Source of the DNA: Planctomycetaceae bacterium
GTDB lineage: Bacteria > Planctomycetota > Phycisphaerae > Phycisphaerales > SM1A02
DNA: 24,924 nucleotides
NCBI GenBank assembly: GCA_002685335.1
Contig: NYWY01000017.1
Coordinates: 6,616-31,539, forward strand
Direction of reading: 5' to 3'
This document shows positions 16,430-24,924 of the stretch, in pieces (positions within the stretch are counted from its first letter, which is position 1; each line of letters opens with the position of its first letter). The notes under the pieces are model-generated. The model did no database searches, was not told the origin of the DNA, and worked only from the letters and a program-made list of their open reading frames with translations. Both the position numbers and the translations under genes were made by a program.

Positions 16430-18184
16430 TCAGCCCACGATGTGCCGCCGACGGTCCAGGTAATCCCAGATCACGAAGCGATCAAGATCGTTTCCGGCAG
16501 TGAAAACCACCCGACCTCCGGTCGATTCCGCCATTCGTCGTCCGAATCGCAGATCCTCTTCGTTCTGGCTCCAACTCGGGACCAGAAAGACGTTCATGGT
16601 CGCCCCTTCCCGAGCGAGGGCCGCGGCTTCTCGCATCGTCGCCTCCTCGGTTCGAGGGTCCGGGGGATAGAGGAGGAAGAGCTGATCGTCCTCGAAGTGG
16701 GCGGTGGGCAGACCGTCGGTGATCAGCATCACCTGCCGATTGGGGGTGTCCGCGGAGGCCAGCAGGCGTCGCGCGAGCTGCAGGGCATGCTGGATGTTGG
16801 TGAAGTGCGGCGGCAGATCGGCTTCAGTGATGTTCGGATCACTCATGTCGGCCCGAAGTCGGACCACGGGATCGCGGATGGTGACCGGTTTGGGCAGGAG
16901 ATCCGCCACGCCCCCGCGGGGTACCGGCCGGGCGACGCTGTACATCTCGATGAAGTGGAGCCGATCACCGGGATATTCGCGACGGAGGAGCGCATCCAGC
17001 GAGAGGGCCATCTTCTTCGCCGACACGTACTGGCCACCGGATCGCATCGATCCGGACATGTCCAGGATCACCACCGTGGCGCACTTGGTCGTGGAGCGGG
17101 TTCGGTGGACCACCAGGTCCTCGCCTCGAAGCCGAGGCGGCCCTCCATCAGCCCGAATCACGGCGTTGAGTACCGAGGCGGGGAGGTCCAGAGCCGAAGC
17201 CGGATCTCCGAATTCCCAGTCCCGGGTGGCTGGAAGTTCGATCGTTCCGTCGGAACGCTCGACCGGATCGTGACGTCCGTGCCGGCTTCCCTTCATGGAC
17301 GCGAAGACCGAGGCCAGGAGGGTCGACTGGTAGCGACGCATCGCGCCCGGGCCCAGACGCCAACCGTCCTCGTCCTGGATCAATCCCTCCTGTTCGGCCG
17401 CCTGCCGCAGCAGTTCCTCCGCCCGCTCCCGGACCTGCTTGAACTCCGAGAGATCGGCTTCGTTGACGAAGTCCCGGAGTTCTTCCAGGTCGACCACCGC
17501 CGGTCTCGCGTTCTTCAACGCGTCCCGAAGCTGCTCGAGCAGATTCTCCAGTCGTTCCAGTTCGGTCCTGATCTCCACGGCTTCCTCGATCGTGGGCGCG
17601 GTGCGTCCGGTGAACGGCCAGCCGTCCCGCAATCCCTCGATCGCGTCGAGATCGCCCATCGACTCGACGATTCCCGGCAGTTTCGCCCGGATCGCGGCCT
17701 GCGCCGGATCTTCGCGATCGAGGTGGTACCACAGTCGCTCCAGACCATGGATCTGTCGTTCCCGCACCTCCCGTCGCAGGCGTTCTCGAAACGTCTCCGG
17801 CAGCGCTTCGGATTCGAGAAGCGGTGCCGCCTGCTCGTCCACCCGGCGGGAGGCCGCATCGACGGTCGGAAACGGGTCCCACGATTCGAGAATGCGGTCA
17901 CGCCTGGCTTCCAACTCCGCGATCATCGCCTCGATCGACGGCCCCAATCCCCCGATCGCCTCGGGTGGGATCCGGATGGCCTCCGCGAGTTCCTCCGGGG
18001 TGAACCGACGGCGGGAGCCACCCTCGAGCATCCGGTCTCCGAGCCCGGCGATGCCGTCTCCGGGTGGACTGGTCGGGGGAGGAAACCGGACCGGATCGTA
18101 GCCACGGTAGGTGTGGACGATCCCTCCGAGCTTCGAACGCGGGTCGGGGGCGGAGTCGTCACCGGTCGGTCGTCGGGGACTCAC
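16430..18184 (-). CDS. VWA-domain protein, partner of the MoxR/ChlI-like ATPase
   Basis: A 584-residue protein. The first two thirds are charged and helical, with a long coiled-coil-like section around [18 protein letters not shown]. The C-terminal third is a von Willebrand factor A domain. Its MIDAS is intact: D375-x-S377-x-S379 in LDMSGSM, a Thr in the HFTNIQHAL loop, and the Asp of MLITDGLP. There is no signal peptide or membrane helix. The start is GTG 18184, in a GTGA overlap with the ATPase stop, so the two are translationally coupled. Such ATPase plus VWA pairs resemble the I and D subunits of metal chelatases and the MoxR-VWA chaperones that insert metals or remodel complexes. The actual client is unknown; no chlorophyll or cobalamin chelatase genes are nearby. 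Confidence 0.88.
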   Translation of the reverse strand: MSPRRPTGDDSAPDPRSKLGGIVHTYRGYDPVRFPPPTSPPGDGIAGLGDRMLEGGSRRRFTPEELAEAIRIPPEAIGGLGPSIEAMIAELEARRDRILESWDPFPTVDAASRRVDEQAAPLLESEALPETFRERLRREVRERQIHGLERLWYHLDREDPAQAAIRAKLPGIVESMGDLDAIEGLRDGWPFTGRTAPTIEEAVEIRTELERLENLLEQLRDALKNARPAVVDLEELRDFVNEADLSEFKQVRERAEELLRQAAEQEGLIQDEDGWRLGPGAMRRYQSTLLASVFASMKGSRHGRHDPVERSDGTIELPATRDWEFGDPASALDLPASVLNAVIRADGGPPRLRGEDLVVHRTRSTTKCATVVILDMSGSMRSGGQYVSAKKMALSLDALLRREYPGDRLHFIEMYSVARPVPRGGVADLLPKPVTIRDPVVRLRADMSDPNITEADLPPHFTNIQHALQLARRLLASADTPNRQVMLITDGLPTAHFEDDQLFLLYPPDPRTEEATMREAAALAREGATMNVFLVPSWSQNEEDLRFGRRMAESTGGRVVFTAGNDLDRFVIWDYLDRRRHIVG

Positions 18185-19635
18185 GGGCCGGTCTCATAGA
18201 TGGTGCGGCCGAAGCGTTCGCTCCGCGAAATGCGGTCGGTCGCATGCAGACCGGCCAGCAGGAACTCCGCCGCCGATGCTCTCACCGCGGGATCCGTGGC
18301 GGCGTTGACGTCCAGGGCTCGCGCCCAGACCTCCGGGATTCGGTTCATCACGCCTTCGTAGTCCGTCGACGGCACCAGATCGCCGACCTCGATCCGCACA
18401 CCCCTGCCGAACTCCTCGGCGATACCGTCGAGCCCGGCCTCGTCCACGAGTTCCCGGAAGACGGTGGCCACCGCCTCGGCGACGATCGCGTCCAGCACCC
18501 GGCGTTCATCCATCTGATGGCTTCCCATCAGGTCCAGTTCCAGCTTGCCGCTGGAGGTGGAGTGCAGGTGGGCGAGGTCGCTGATCCGCGGCACCGCCGG
18601 CGATTCTCCGATGACGATTCCTCGTCGTCGGGCAGCGGCGACCATCGCTCGCCAGTTGGCGACCGCGAAACGAGCCGAGACACCACTCTCCTGATCGACG
18701 TAGGAGGAACGACGAGCCGCGACCGCGATCTCCTCGATCACCGAATCCATGAAGGGAGGAACGATGACCGGGTGTCGTCCCGCGAGGTCCAGACCAGCCT
18801 CCTGCCGGGTGATCTCCACCCCGATCGAACGATCCGTCGGGTAGTGGGTGCGGATGGTGGAGCCGATGCGATCCTTGAGCTGCGGAATGACCTTCCCCGA
18901 GCGATTGAACGTCGCCGGATTGGCACTGAAGACCAGGGCCACGTCGAGTTCGAAGCTCACGGGGTAGCCACGGATCTGGACGTCCCGTTCTTCGAGAATG
19001 TTGAACAGTCCGGTCTGCACCAGTTCGTCGAGGTCCGGGAGTTCGTTCATCGCGAAGATCCCTCGGTGCATCCGGGGGACCAGGCCGAAGTGGATCGCTT
19101 CCTCGTCCCCGAGGCTGGCCCCACCCACGACCTTGGCCGGATCGATCTCTCCGATCACGTCAGCGAACTTGGTGCCGGGCGCGAGTCTCTCCGCGTAGCG
19201 ATCTTTTCGGTGCCACCAGGCGATCGGAATGTCCTCGGGGTCGAGGTCCCGGAGCATCCTCGTACCGGCCCCGGTGATCGGGCGTTCAGGATCCTCATGC
19301 ACCGGGCAACCCGGAAGATCGAGGTACGGCACCCATTCGTCGAGGAATCGCGGGAGCATCCGCATCACGCGGCTCTTCGCCTGCCCCTTCTCGCCGAGAA
19401 AAAGCATGTCGTGACCCGCGAGCATCGCCAGGACGACCTCCGGCACCACGGTGTCGTCGTACCCGAGGACCCCGGGGAAGAGGTCGTCGCCACGTTCCAG
19501 CGCTGCAGTGAGGTTGTCACGAAGTTCATCCTTGACGCTCCGGGACGACCAGCCGAAGCGTCGCAGCTCGGCGAGGTTCCGGGGAAGTTCCGTGGGCGGG
19601 GTGGTCGAATTCGGCACGGTGGAGGCGGTGGTCAT
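18181..19635 (-). CDS. MoxR/ChlI-like AAA+ ATPase
   Basis: A 484-residue AAA+ protein of the magnesium-chelatase-I / MoxR type. Walker A is GEKGQAKS (81-88). The Walker B region reads [10 protein letters not shown], with Asn197-Glu198 in place of the usual Asp-Glu. I recall this substitution in the subfamily, so it is probably not a loss of function. Sensor 1 is VFSANP, followed by [14 protein letters not shown], which carries the likely arginine finger. The C-terminal part is a helical lid with an AAA lid-like region. ATG 19635 has AGGA several nt upstream. It is coupled to the downstream VWA gene by a 4-nt overlap. The likely role is an ATP-driven remodelling or metal-insertion chaperone acting with the VWA partner; the substrate is unknown. 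Confidence 0.9.
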   Translation of the reverse strand: MTTASTVPNSTTPPTELPRNLAELRRFGWSSRSVKDELRDNLTAALERGDDLFPGVLGYDDTVVPEVVLAMLAGHDMLFLGEKGQAKSRVMRMLPRFLDEWVPYLDLPGCPVHEDPERPITGAGTRMLRDLDPEDIPIAWWHRKDRYAERLAPGTKFADVIGEIDPAKVVGGASLGDEEAIHFGLVPRMHRGIFAMNELPDLDELVQTGLFNILEERDVQIRGYPVSFELDVALVFSANPATFNRSGKVIPQLKDRIGSTIRTHYPTDRSIGVEITRQEAGLDLAGRHPVIVPPFMDSVIEEIAVAARRSSYVDQESGVSARFAVANWRAMVAAARRRGIVIGESPAVPRISDLAHLHSTSSGKLELDLMGSHQMDERRVLDAIVAEAVATVFRELVDEAGLDGIAEEFGRGVRIEVGDLVPSTDYEGVMNRIPEVWARALDVNAATDPAVRASAAEFLLAGLHATDRISRSERFGRTIYETGP

Positions 19636-19693
19636 GGCGTCCTGGGGCTGGAGGTCGGGGAGGCGGGTTTATGACGTCGAACGGGTTCTGGGT

Positions 19694-19716
19694 CCAGTGG
19701 CTTCGGCAGCCACCGG
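19694..19716. other. Intergenic stem-loop before the ATPase gene
   Basis: A 9-bp stem (19694-19702 with 19708-19716, one G-T wobble, loop of 5) lies between the membrane-protein gene and the ATPase gene. No T-run follows on the minus strand, so it is not a classical intrinsic terminator. It may affect transcript processing or be incidental. Confidence 0.35.
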
Positions 19717-19743
19717 CTTCGAGACGGAAAGAAGGATAGGAGG

Positions 19744-20199
19744 TCACACGCGTTGGGAGGCCGCCTGCAGTATCGGCCAGATCGCCCAGGCGAGCAGCAG
19801 GCCGCGAGCGGTCCACGCCGCGGTGCGAATCCAGTTGGACCCCACCAATCGGGCGTGAGTGGCGGCCTCGAAGCCCTCGGAGAGTCGGCCGTGGGCGGGT
19901 ACCTGGATGACCGCGGTCGAAATCCAGATCACCGCGACCAGGGCGAGTCCGGTCCAGGCGATCCAGGGGGGAATCGCCGGGGGGCGGTTGGTGATGAGCA
20001 GCAGGGCGGTCAGAGCTTCGATCAGCATCGCGGGTCCCACCACCAGGGTGATCAACCTGGCGTGGGCGGCCTCGTAGTCCACGAATCGATCCAGACCGAC
20101 CGCCGCGAAGAGCGGGTAGTGAACGACCTGAATGGTCCAGATCAGGCCCACGAGGAACCAGGTGCTGGCGAGCTGGAGAAGCAGAATGAACATCGGCAT
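19744..20199 (-). CDS. Four-helix integral membrane protein, unknown function
   Basis: A 151-residue membrane protein with predicted helices at about 3-24, 47-70, 79-101 and 128-148. Conserved-looking polar residues sit between them: H27/Y28 after helix 1, a YEAAHARL segment, QVPAHGRLSEGF after helix 3, and RLVGSNWIRTAAW before helix 4. The pattern resembles small uncharacterised membrane proteins, possibly distantly related to DUF1772/anthrone-oxygenase-like proteins; I am not certain. ATG 20199 and ATG 20193 are both possible, with no clear ribosome-binding site for either. It lies 48 nt after the phosphoesterase gene and 108 nt before the ATPase gene, so it probably shares a transcript with the phosphoesterase. 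Confidence 0.8.
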   Translation of the reverse strand: MPMFILLLQLASTWFLVGLIWTIQVVHYPLFAAVGLDRFVDYEAAHARLITLVVGPAMLIEALTALLLITNRPPAIPPWIAWTGLALVAVIWISTAVIQVPAHGRLSEGFEAATHARLVGSNWIRTAAWTARGLLLAWAIWPILQAASQRV

Positions 20200-20247
20200 G
20201 GTTGACGGGTTCGTGAAAGCAGTCGGTGGGATGCGGGAACCGGGCGA

Positions 20248-20778
20248 TCAGTGTTCCGGAAGGTGACGCACGGTGAAATCATCATCGACCGGGTCCAGGA
20301 TCGCGACGCTGGGGGGGGCTCCACGCTGGACGGCGCCGGGATTGAGGAACCGGATGCCGTCGATCCGCTCGTCGCGGGCCTGATGGGTGTGTCCGTGGAT
20401 GAAGTAATCCGGTCGATCCGAGAGTCCGGAACGCACTACGGAATCAAGATGACCATGGGTTGCGAAGATTCGCCGTTCCCCGACCTGCAGACGCATTCCG
20501 GGATGGTCGACCGTGAGGCCGATCAGGGTCGCGTATCGGGCGAGATGCGGGGGATCGACGTTCCCCAGCACCAGTCGGACGGGCAGGCCCGCCAGGCGAT
20601 CGACGACCGCTTCCGATCCCAGATCCCCGAGATGGAGAATCAGGTCGACGGAGTCGGCGATCAGCAGATCCAGGCCCCGGGTGGTCCGAAGGACATCACC
20701 ATGGGTGTCCGACACCAGGCCGATCCGCCGAGCGGAGAGCGGGGTCCAGGAATCAGTGGTCGACGAATCCATGGCCAT
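20248..20778 (-). CDS. YfcE/MJ0936-type metallophosphoesterase
   Basis: A 176-residue calcineurin-like phosphoesterase with the full set of metal-binding motifs: D24-x-H26 (SDTHGD), GDLGSE with D52, GNVD with N73, ATHGH with H108/H110, and GHTH with H130/H132. Proteins of this size and type hydrolyse phosphodiesters or small phosphomonoesters with Mn2+ in the cytoplasm; the natural substrate is usually unknown. Two adjacent ATGs (20778 and 20772) are possible starts, and neither has a strong ribosome-binding site. It is divergent from gltX across about 98 nt, which must contain both promoters. It precedes the small membrane-protein gene. Confidence 0.9.
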   Translation of the reverse strand: MAMDSSTTDSWTPLSARRIGLVSDTHGDVLRTTRGLDLLIADSVDLILHLGDLGSEAVVDRLAGLPVRLVLGNVDPPHLARYATLIGLTVDHPGMRLQVGERRIFATHGHLDSVVRSGLSDRPDYFIHGHTHQARDERIDGIRFLNPGAVQRGAPPSVAILDPVDDDFTVRHLPEH

Positions 20779-20876
20779 TCAAGATCATTCTCGTGTGCCA
20801 CGGCCGCGACGTCGAATCGGCCCTTCCGGCATCGATCGGTATCCTGTGCGGCCCGACCTTCCTCAGGAACTCCGCC

Positions 20877-22565
20877 ATGACCGTCGTCACTCGATTCGCT
20901 CCCAGTCCCTCCGGCCACCTCCACGTCGGCGGCGCCCGAACCGCCCTCTTCTGCTGGGCCTTCGCTCGCGGCCGCGAAGGCCGATTCGTGCTTCGCATCG
21001 AAGACACCGACCAGAAGCGGAGTTCGGAAGAGGCGAGCCTCGGCTTCATGCGGGATCTCGCCTGGCTCGGCATGGATTGGAACGAAGGGCCGACCATCCC
21101 CGAACTCCCCGGTCAGGGCGGCGGCGACCATGGCCCCTATTTCCAGAGTGAGCGTCTCGCGATCTACCAGTCGCACCTTGACCGGCTGGTCGACGAGGGC
21201 AAGGCCTACCACGCCTTCGACACCCCGGAAGAACTGGACGCGAAGCGAAAGGCGGCGAGAGCCGCGAAGGAGGCCTATCGCTACGACCGGGCCGCGTTGT
21301 CGCTCGAGCCGGCGGAGGTGGCCGCCAGACTCGCCGCGGGGGAGCCATCGGTCATCCGCTTCCGATCTCCGGACGCGCCGATCACCATCGTCGACGAGGT
21401 CCTGGGCGAGGCGACGCTGCCCGCCGGCGAGGTCGACGACTTCGTCATCCGCAAGGCCGACGGCTATCCGACATATCACTTCGCAGTGGTGGTCGACGAC
21501 GCCCTCATGAAGGTAAGTCATGTCTTGCGGGCCCAGGAGCACTTCAACAACACCGCCAAGCACATCCTTCTGCAGGACGCCCTCGGCTTCCCCCGCCCCA
21601 ACTACGGGCACCTCTCGCTCATCATGAACCCCGACGGCTCGAAGATGAGCAAGCGGGACAAGGACAAGACGCTTCGCGCCGCGGTCCGAGCGGGTGAGAT
21701 CGAGTCGTGCCCCGAGGACGGGAGCGGAATTCCCATCGTCGACTCGGAGACCTGGGACCGCTGGAAGTCGGACAAGACGGTTCAACTCGATCTCGAACGG
21801 CTCGAGGCGGTGGCCGACACCCTCGGCATCGCCCTGCCCGAGATCAACGTCGCGGACTTCCGACGATCCGGCTATCTCCCCGAGGTCCTTTGCAACTTCC
21901 TGTCCTTGAATGGATGGAGCGCCGGAGATGATCTCGAGAAGTTCGACAACGGCTTCCTCTGCGAGAATTTCGATCTCGACCGGGTGCAGAAGACACCGGC
22001 GAAGTTCGACCGTGACAAGCTTCTCGCGTTCAACCTCGACGCCATCCAGGACATGGCTCCGGAGGAATTCGCGCGTCGGGCTCGAATCCACGCGGAACGG
22101 TTCCATCCGGAATTTCTCGCCCGCATCGACGAGAACCAGTTCGCGATTCTCTGCGAGGCCAGTCGGGAGCGAAGCAAGACGCTCTCCGAACCGTTCCGAA
22201 CCAACCGATTTCTGGTGCTCCCGGACGAGGCGATCGAGTGGACGGTCGGCAAGCCGGTCCGGAAGGCCATGTTCCGGGGCGAGCCCACGGGATTCGAACT
22301 GCTCGGTCGAGTCCGGGACCTCCTCGTCGATCTCGAAGACTTCAAGGCGGCCTCGCTGGAAACGGTGATCACCGGCTTCGCGGAGGAGGCGGCCGAAGGC
22401 AATCTCGGTCGGGTGGCCCAGCCGCTCCGCATCGCGGTCAGCGGAGGGCCGGTGAGCCCTCCGATCTTCGACACTCTGGAGATCCTCGGGCGGCATTCGG
22501 TGATCGCCCGGATCGATCGTTGTCGCGAAGCCCTCGCGGAAGCAGCGGAACTCGCCGCCGGTTGA
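20877..22565 (+). CDS. gltX: Glutamyl-tRNA synthetase with long insertion after KMSKR
   Basis: A 562-residue class I enzyme charging tRNA(Glu). The HIGH-type motif is H14-LHVGG after FAPSPSG. RIEDTD, the YPTYHFAVVVDD segment and KMSKR (256-260) follow. After KMSKRDKD the protein carries about 60 extra residues before the standard GYLPEVLCNFLSLNGW stretch, which normally follows KMSKR within about a dozen residues. This explains its length compared with the usual 470-500. A C-terminal helical anticodon-binding region is present. ATG 20877 has CAGGAA upstream and gives the canonical start; the frame is open to 20793. It ends 6 nt from the convergent lipoprotein gene, with no terminator between. 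Whether it is discriminating or also makes Glu-tRNA(Gln) cannot be told here. Confidence 0.95.
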   Translation: MTVVTRFAPSPSGHLHVGGARTALFCWAFARGREGRFVLRIEDTDQKRSSEEASLGFMRDLAWLGMDWNEGPTIPELPGQGGGDHGPYFQSERLAIYQSHLDRLVDEGKAYHAFDTPEELDAKRKAARAAKEAYRYDRAALSLEPAEVAARLAAGEPSVIRFRSPDAPITIVDEVLGEATLPAGEVDDFVIRKADGYPTYHFAVVVDDALMKVSHVLRAQEHFNNTAKHILLQDALGFPRPNYGHLSLIMNPDGSKMSKRDKDKTLRAAVRAGEIESCPEDGSGIPIVDSETWDRWKSDKTVQLDLERLEAVADTLGIALPEINVADFRRSGYLPEVLCNFLSLNGWSAGDDLEKFDNGFLCENFDLDRVQKTPAKFDRDKLLAFNLDAIQDMAPEEFARRARIHAERFHPEFLARIDENQFAILCEASRERSKTLSEPFRTNRFLVLPDEAIEWTVGKPVRKAMFRGEPTGFELLGRVRDLLVDLEDFKAASLETVITGFAEEAAEGNLGRVAQPLRIAVSGGPVSPPIFDTLEILGRHSVIARIDRCREALAEAAELAAG

Positions 22566-22571
22566 CCCTCC

Positions 22572-23054
22572 TCAGGGGTCCTGCCGGACCGCGGTCACTT
22601 CTCGGGTGAGAAGCACGTCCCGGCTCGTGGCCTCCTCGAACTGGACGACGTACTGGCCTTCCTGCCATCGTCCAGTGAAGGCGTAGAGACCTCCGGCGTC
22701 GACATCCACCGTCCAGTTGATCGTGGTCTGCCACTGGAGGTCGTAACTGTTCTGCATCTCGGCCCGAGGTCCGGAGACCTCCTGGAAGTCGGCCCTTGAG
22801 TACGGGCGAAGCCGAAGTTGCAGGTCTCTCCGGCCGGGCAGGACCGCCAGAGCATATTCCGCGTTGACGGCCATCCCGTCCACGCCTTCGATGATGACCC
22901 CGATACCACTTCGAATCGGGTTCGGATCGATGGTCGCCAGATCTCCGGCCGGGCGACCGGCACCGGGATAGCCCTTGACCGGACCGCAGGCGACCGCGGT
23001 GATCGAGACGAGGAGCAACGCCATCCAGGCGACGAGGCGGGAGCGATCGGGCAT
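22572..23054 (-). CDS. Putative lipoprotein
   Basis: A 160-residue protein starting MPDRSRLV with a hydrophobic signal segment and a lipobox-like A-V-A-C ending at Cys23, so it is probably lipid-anchored and periplasmic. The mature part is mostly beta strands (GIGVIIEGVDGMAVNAEYAL; QWQTTINWTVDVDAGGLYAF) and resembles no family I can name. The -3 position of the lipobox is Ala rather than Leu or Val, which is tolerated but not ideal. The frame is open upstream to 23225, but that would place 57 Pro/Arg-rich residues before the signal and would run to within 70 nt of the dps stop; ATG 23054 is preferred. It lies 103 nt downstream of dps, and its end nearly abuts gltX. Confidence 0.78.
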   Translation of the reverse strand: MPDRSRLVAWMALLLVSITAVACGPVKGYPGAGRPAGDLATIDPNPIRSGIGVIIEGVDGMAVNAEYALAVLPGRRDLQLRLRPYSRADFQEVSGPRAEMQNSYDLQWQTTINWTVDVDAGGLYAFTGRWQEGQYVVQFEEATSRDVLLTREVTAVRQDP

Positions 23055-23157
23055 GAGCGGTTTCTCTGGCTTCGGAGTGACGGTGGAAGGGGCTGGTGAA
23101 AAACGAGTCGTCGTCGCGTGGCGATCAGCAATGCGACCATCAGGTCGAGGCGGGGGC

Positions 23158-23670
23158 TCAGTGGCCGCTCTCATCGCCTGCTCGACTGGCTTCGTAGAGG
23201 AACCAGGTACGACGTTCGGATTCATCGATCCAATTCTCGATCAGGCTCGAACTTGCGATGTCCCGGTGCTTGTCGGTGACGTCATGAGCCTTGCGGAGTT
23301 CGGCCACCAGCATCTTGTTGTCCTCGCAGAGCTCGGCCAGCATGCCCAGCGGCGTGACGAAGGGTTCGTCGTTGTCTCTGACCCGCTGCCGCCGGGCGAT
23401 GTCCCCGATCGACCGTAGGGTCCTCCCGCCGATCTTGCGAACCCGTTCCGCGATCATGTCGGTCATGTCGAACAGTTGTTCGCCCTGTTCGTCAAGCATC
23501 AGGTGGTAGTCCCGGAAGTGGGGGCCGCTGACGTGCCAATGAAAGTTCTTCGTCTTGAGGTAGAGAGCGAAGACGTCCGCCAGAAGCGGATTCATCGCCT
23601 CGGAGATCTCGGTGCTGGCCGCGTGATCCAGATCGGTCGGAGTTGCCAGTGGTCGGTCGTGTGCGGACAT
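23158..23670 (-). CDS. dps: Dps-family ferritin-like protein
   Basis: A 170-residue Dps/ferritin-like protein that stores iron and consumes peroxide in a dodecamer. The ferroxidase region is visible as NFHWHVSGPHFRDYHLMLDEQ; by comparison with Dps the ligands are probably H44, H56, D60 and E64. The IAERVRKIGG helix that follows is typical. The C-terminal DESGH tail is acidic, so tail-mediated DNA binding is unlikely. A short polar N-terminus precedes the first helix. ATG 23670 has AGGA at a long but usable spacing. No clear promoter or OxyR/Fur/PerR-type box stands out upstream. The lipoprotein gene follows. Confidence 0.93.
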   Translation of the reverse strand: MSAHDRPLATPTDLDHAASTEISEAMNPLLADVFALYLKTKNFHWHVSGPHFRDYHLMLDEQGEQLFDMTDMIAERVRKIGGRTLRSIGDIARRQRVRDNDEPFVTPLGMLAELCEDNKMLVAELRKAHDVTDKHRDIASSSLIENWIDESERRTWFLYEASRAGDESGH

Positions 23671-24572
23671 GGGGTTCGGATCCTGAAGGTGTGAACGGTC
23701 GTCTTGTCAGTAGTGTAGGTCCTCCGAGCTTCAGGGATTCCCTTCATCCGTCGCGCGACCAACTCGGCTCCAACTGGAGATCCCGAGGTCTGGATGGCCG
23801 GGCGAGGGGCGGCCTTCACCCGGTCGATCGGTATCGGAAACGTCGTTCATGCCACCGATGGTGACGGTGACGAACCATTTCCCTGGTTGGAATCCGCCGT
23901 GGTCGGAACCTCACGAACCCCGTGGCACGGTTCGGGAATCGCTGCCCCGCGAATCGATGAGCCGGCCGGCCAGTCGACGGAATCCAGCGTCGTGAACACC
24001 TTGCGGAAGTCCTCTTCGCACGCCGTCGTCCCCCGGGTGGATCATCTCCGGCGTGTCCTCGAGGCGGTTCGCGACCAGTGGATTTCGGCCGAGCGCGTGG
24101 ATCGATCGTGAATCACGTCATGGAAGGCGCGGGAGGCTTGGGAGAAGCCGCGAAGTCTCCCGGTCGACGTCGTCCCGATGCAGGCCGACGAGCCTTTCGG
24201 GCTCGCCGTCGCGAGGACCCTGAAGCCATGAAAGTCGACATGAACGTCCGTATCTTCATCTTCGGCGGCTGCCGCGAAAATCTCGGCGATCAACGGTCTT
24301 TGACCGGTGTCTGGGGCATCAGCGGGATCTTTGGCGCACTCTCCGTCGCGATTGTGGGATTCGGTCTCGCGAAAGTCGAAAAGCGTTGTAGTATCAAAGA
24401 CCCGCGGAACCGAATACCAGGCGAATTCGATCTCCGTGTACGTTCGCTTGCAGGTCCCATATCGCGATGTCCGAAATGGTTCGATCTCAAGACGACGATG
24501 CCCAGTGTTGCATCGACGCCAATGGTGTGCATTCGACACCGACAATGCCTACCGCATGAATGAGGGAAGAAA
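23671..24572. other. Gene-poor region of about 0.9 kb
   Basis: I cannot support a gene here. Open frames on both strands lack family resemblance. The best candidate, ATG 24229 to TGA 24563 on the plus strand (111 residues), has GAGGA upstream and one hydrophobic segment, but its second half loses the G/C third-position bias. The region should hold the promoters of dps (minus) and of the FAD gene (plus). A short stem-loop occurs near 24186-24208. No tRNA, repeat or IS remnant is apparent. Confidence 0.5.
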
Positions 24573-24924
24573 GTGGTTTCCAAACGGCGTACGAGAGAAT
24601 CCATCGACACCTTGGTGATCGGAGGAGGTCCTGCGGGCCTGACCGGTGCCGTGCACCTTCAAAGTCTCGACGCCGACCGGGTGCCGGTGGTGATCGAGGC
24701 CGGAGACCGGGTCGGCGGCATCGCCCGGACCGAGTCCCATCGGGGATATCGATTCGACATCGGCGGCCATCGCTTCTTCACGAAGGTCCCGGAAGTGAAG
24801 GCTTTCTGGGACGACCTCATGGGGGACGACTTCATCGACGTTGCGCGATCGAGTCGGATCTATTACCGGGGCCGCTTCTACGACTATCCGCTGCGGGTCG
24901 GCAATGCGCTCGGCAACCTCGGGC
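24573..24924 (+). CDS. FAD-dependent amine-oxidase-type oxidoreductase, partial (C-terminus beyond right edge)
   Basis: The first 117 residues are present. The Rossmann FAD-binding motif G17-x-G19-x2-G22 (IGGGPAGLTG) is followed by Glu42 of VVIEAGDRVGG, the GG motif, and GYRFDIGGHRFFTK. This is the protoporphyrinogen-oxidase / UDP-galactopyranose-mutase-like fold. Proteins with this N-terminus are often found in polysaccharide or lipid biosynthesis clusters, but the substrate cannot be judged from this part. The start is GTG 24573, preceded by GAGGGAAG; an in-frame TGA at 24561 excludes an earlier start. Confidence 0.88.
   Translation, partial: MVSKRRTRESIDTLVIGGGPAGLTGAVHLQSLDADRVPVVIEAGDRVGGIARTESHRGYRFDIGGHRFFTKVPEVKAFWDDLMGDDFIDVARSSRIYYRGRFYDYPLRVGNALGNLG

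Noticed and set aside
16412..19674. Two long plus-strand open frames (16412-18199 and 18064-19674)
   Set aside because: They mirror the VWA and AAA+ genes and have low-complexity basic composition.
20661..22496. 611-residue open frame on the minus strand
   Set aside because: It is antisense to gltX; the plus frame has the HIGH and KMSKR motifs, while this one has no recognisable domain.
22572..23225. 217-residue version of the lipoprotein frame
   Set aside because: It would bury the lipoprotein signal sequence 57 residues inside and overlap the end of dps.
24042..24545. 167-residue minus-strand open frame in the gene-poor region
   Set aside because: It shows no domain, no ribosome-binding site and irregular codon use, and it would be antisense to the equally weak plus-strand frame.

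Overview
The window is a GC-rich, gene-dense bacterial chromosomal segment that most resembles the phylum Planctomycetota, probably a Phycisphaerae-like lineage. This rests on the combination of a type III glutamine synthetase, a WXG100/FtsK-type secretion locus outside Firmicutes and Actinobacteria, a glutamyl-tRNA synthetase with a long insertion after KMSKR, and codon use strongly biased to G/C in third positions. It is an inference from gene content, not a phylogenetic test. There are no IS elements, phage genes, CRISPR arrays, rRNA or tRNA genes that I can recognise. Most genes are on the minus strand; only an aldehyde dehydrogenase, gltX and a right-edge FAD oxidoreductase are on the plus strand.

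Layout. 1-3350 (minus): a compact operon of a WXG100-like protein, a coiled-coil protein, a 72-residue helical protein and an FtsK/SpoIIIE-related membrane ATPase that runs off the left edge. This is a candidate diverged type VII-like secretion system and the most interesting part of the window. 3431-4858 (plus): a succinate-semialdehyde-type aldehyde dehydrogenase, divergent from the WXG operon. 4951-8931 (minus): rpoD behind dnaG, the core of a macromolecular-synthesis operon, closed by a clear terminator. 9375-9707: rpmB with a recognisable sigma-70 promoter. 9745-13701 (minus): tig, a small SHOCT-type membrane protein, clpX with an unusual Gly-rich N-terminal extension, and a free-methionine sulfoxide reductase; two of the three junctions are 4-nt GTGA overlaps. 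13922-16111: glnN (glutamine synthetase III) with a strong terminator and an 11-bp tandem repeat at its 3' end. 16430-19635: a MoxR/ChlI-like AAA+ ATPase translationally coupled to a VWA protein. 19744-20778: a four-helix membrane protein and a YfcE-like phosphoesterase. 20877-22565: gltX. 22572-23670: a lipoprotein and a Dps-type ferritin, convergent with gltX. 23671-24572: about 0.9 kb with no gene I can support. 24573-end: start of an amine-oxidase-type FAD protein.

Functionally, the window mixes housekeeping (replication priming, primary sigma factor, ribosomal protein, Glu-tRNA charging, nitrogen assimilation), protein folding, degradation and oxidative repair (tig, clpX, msrC, dps), an ATPase/VWA chaperone-like pair, and the secretion-like locus. 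In many places the opposite strand carries long open frames (for example 72-2045 plus and 20661-22496 minus). These are by-products of the G/C third-position bias and are not annotated.
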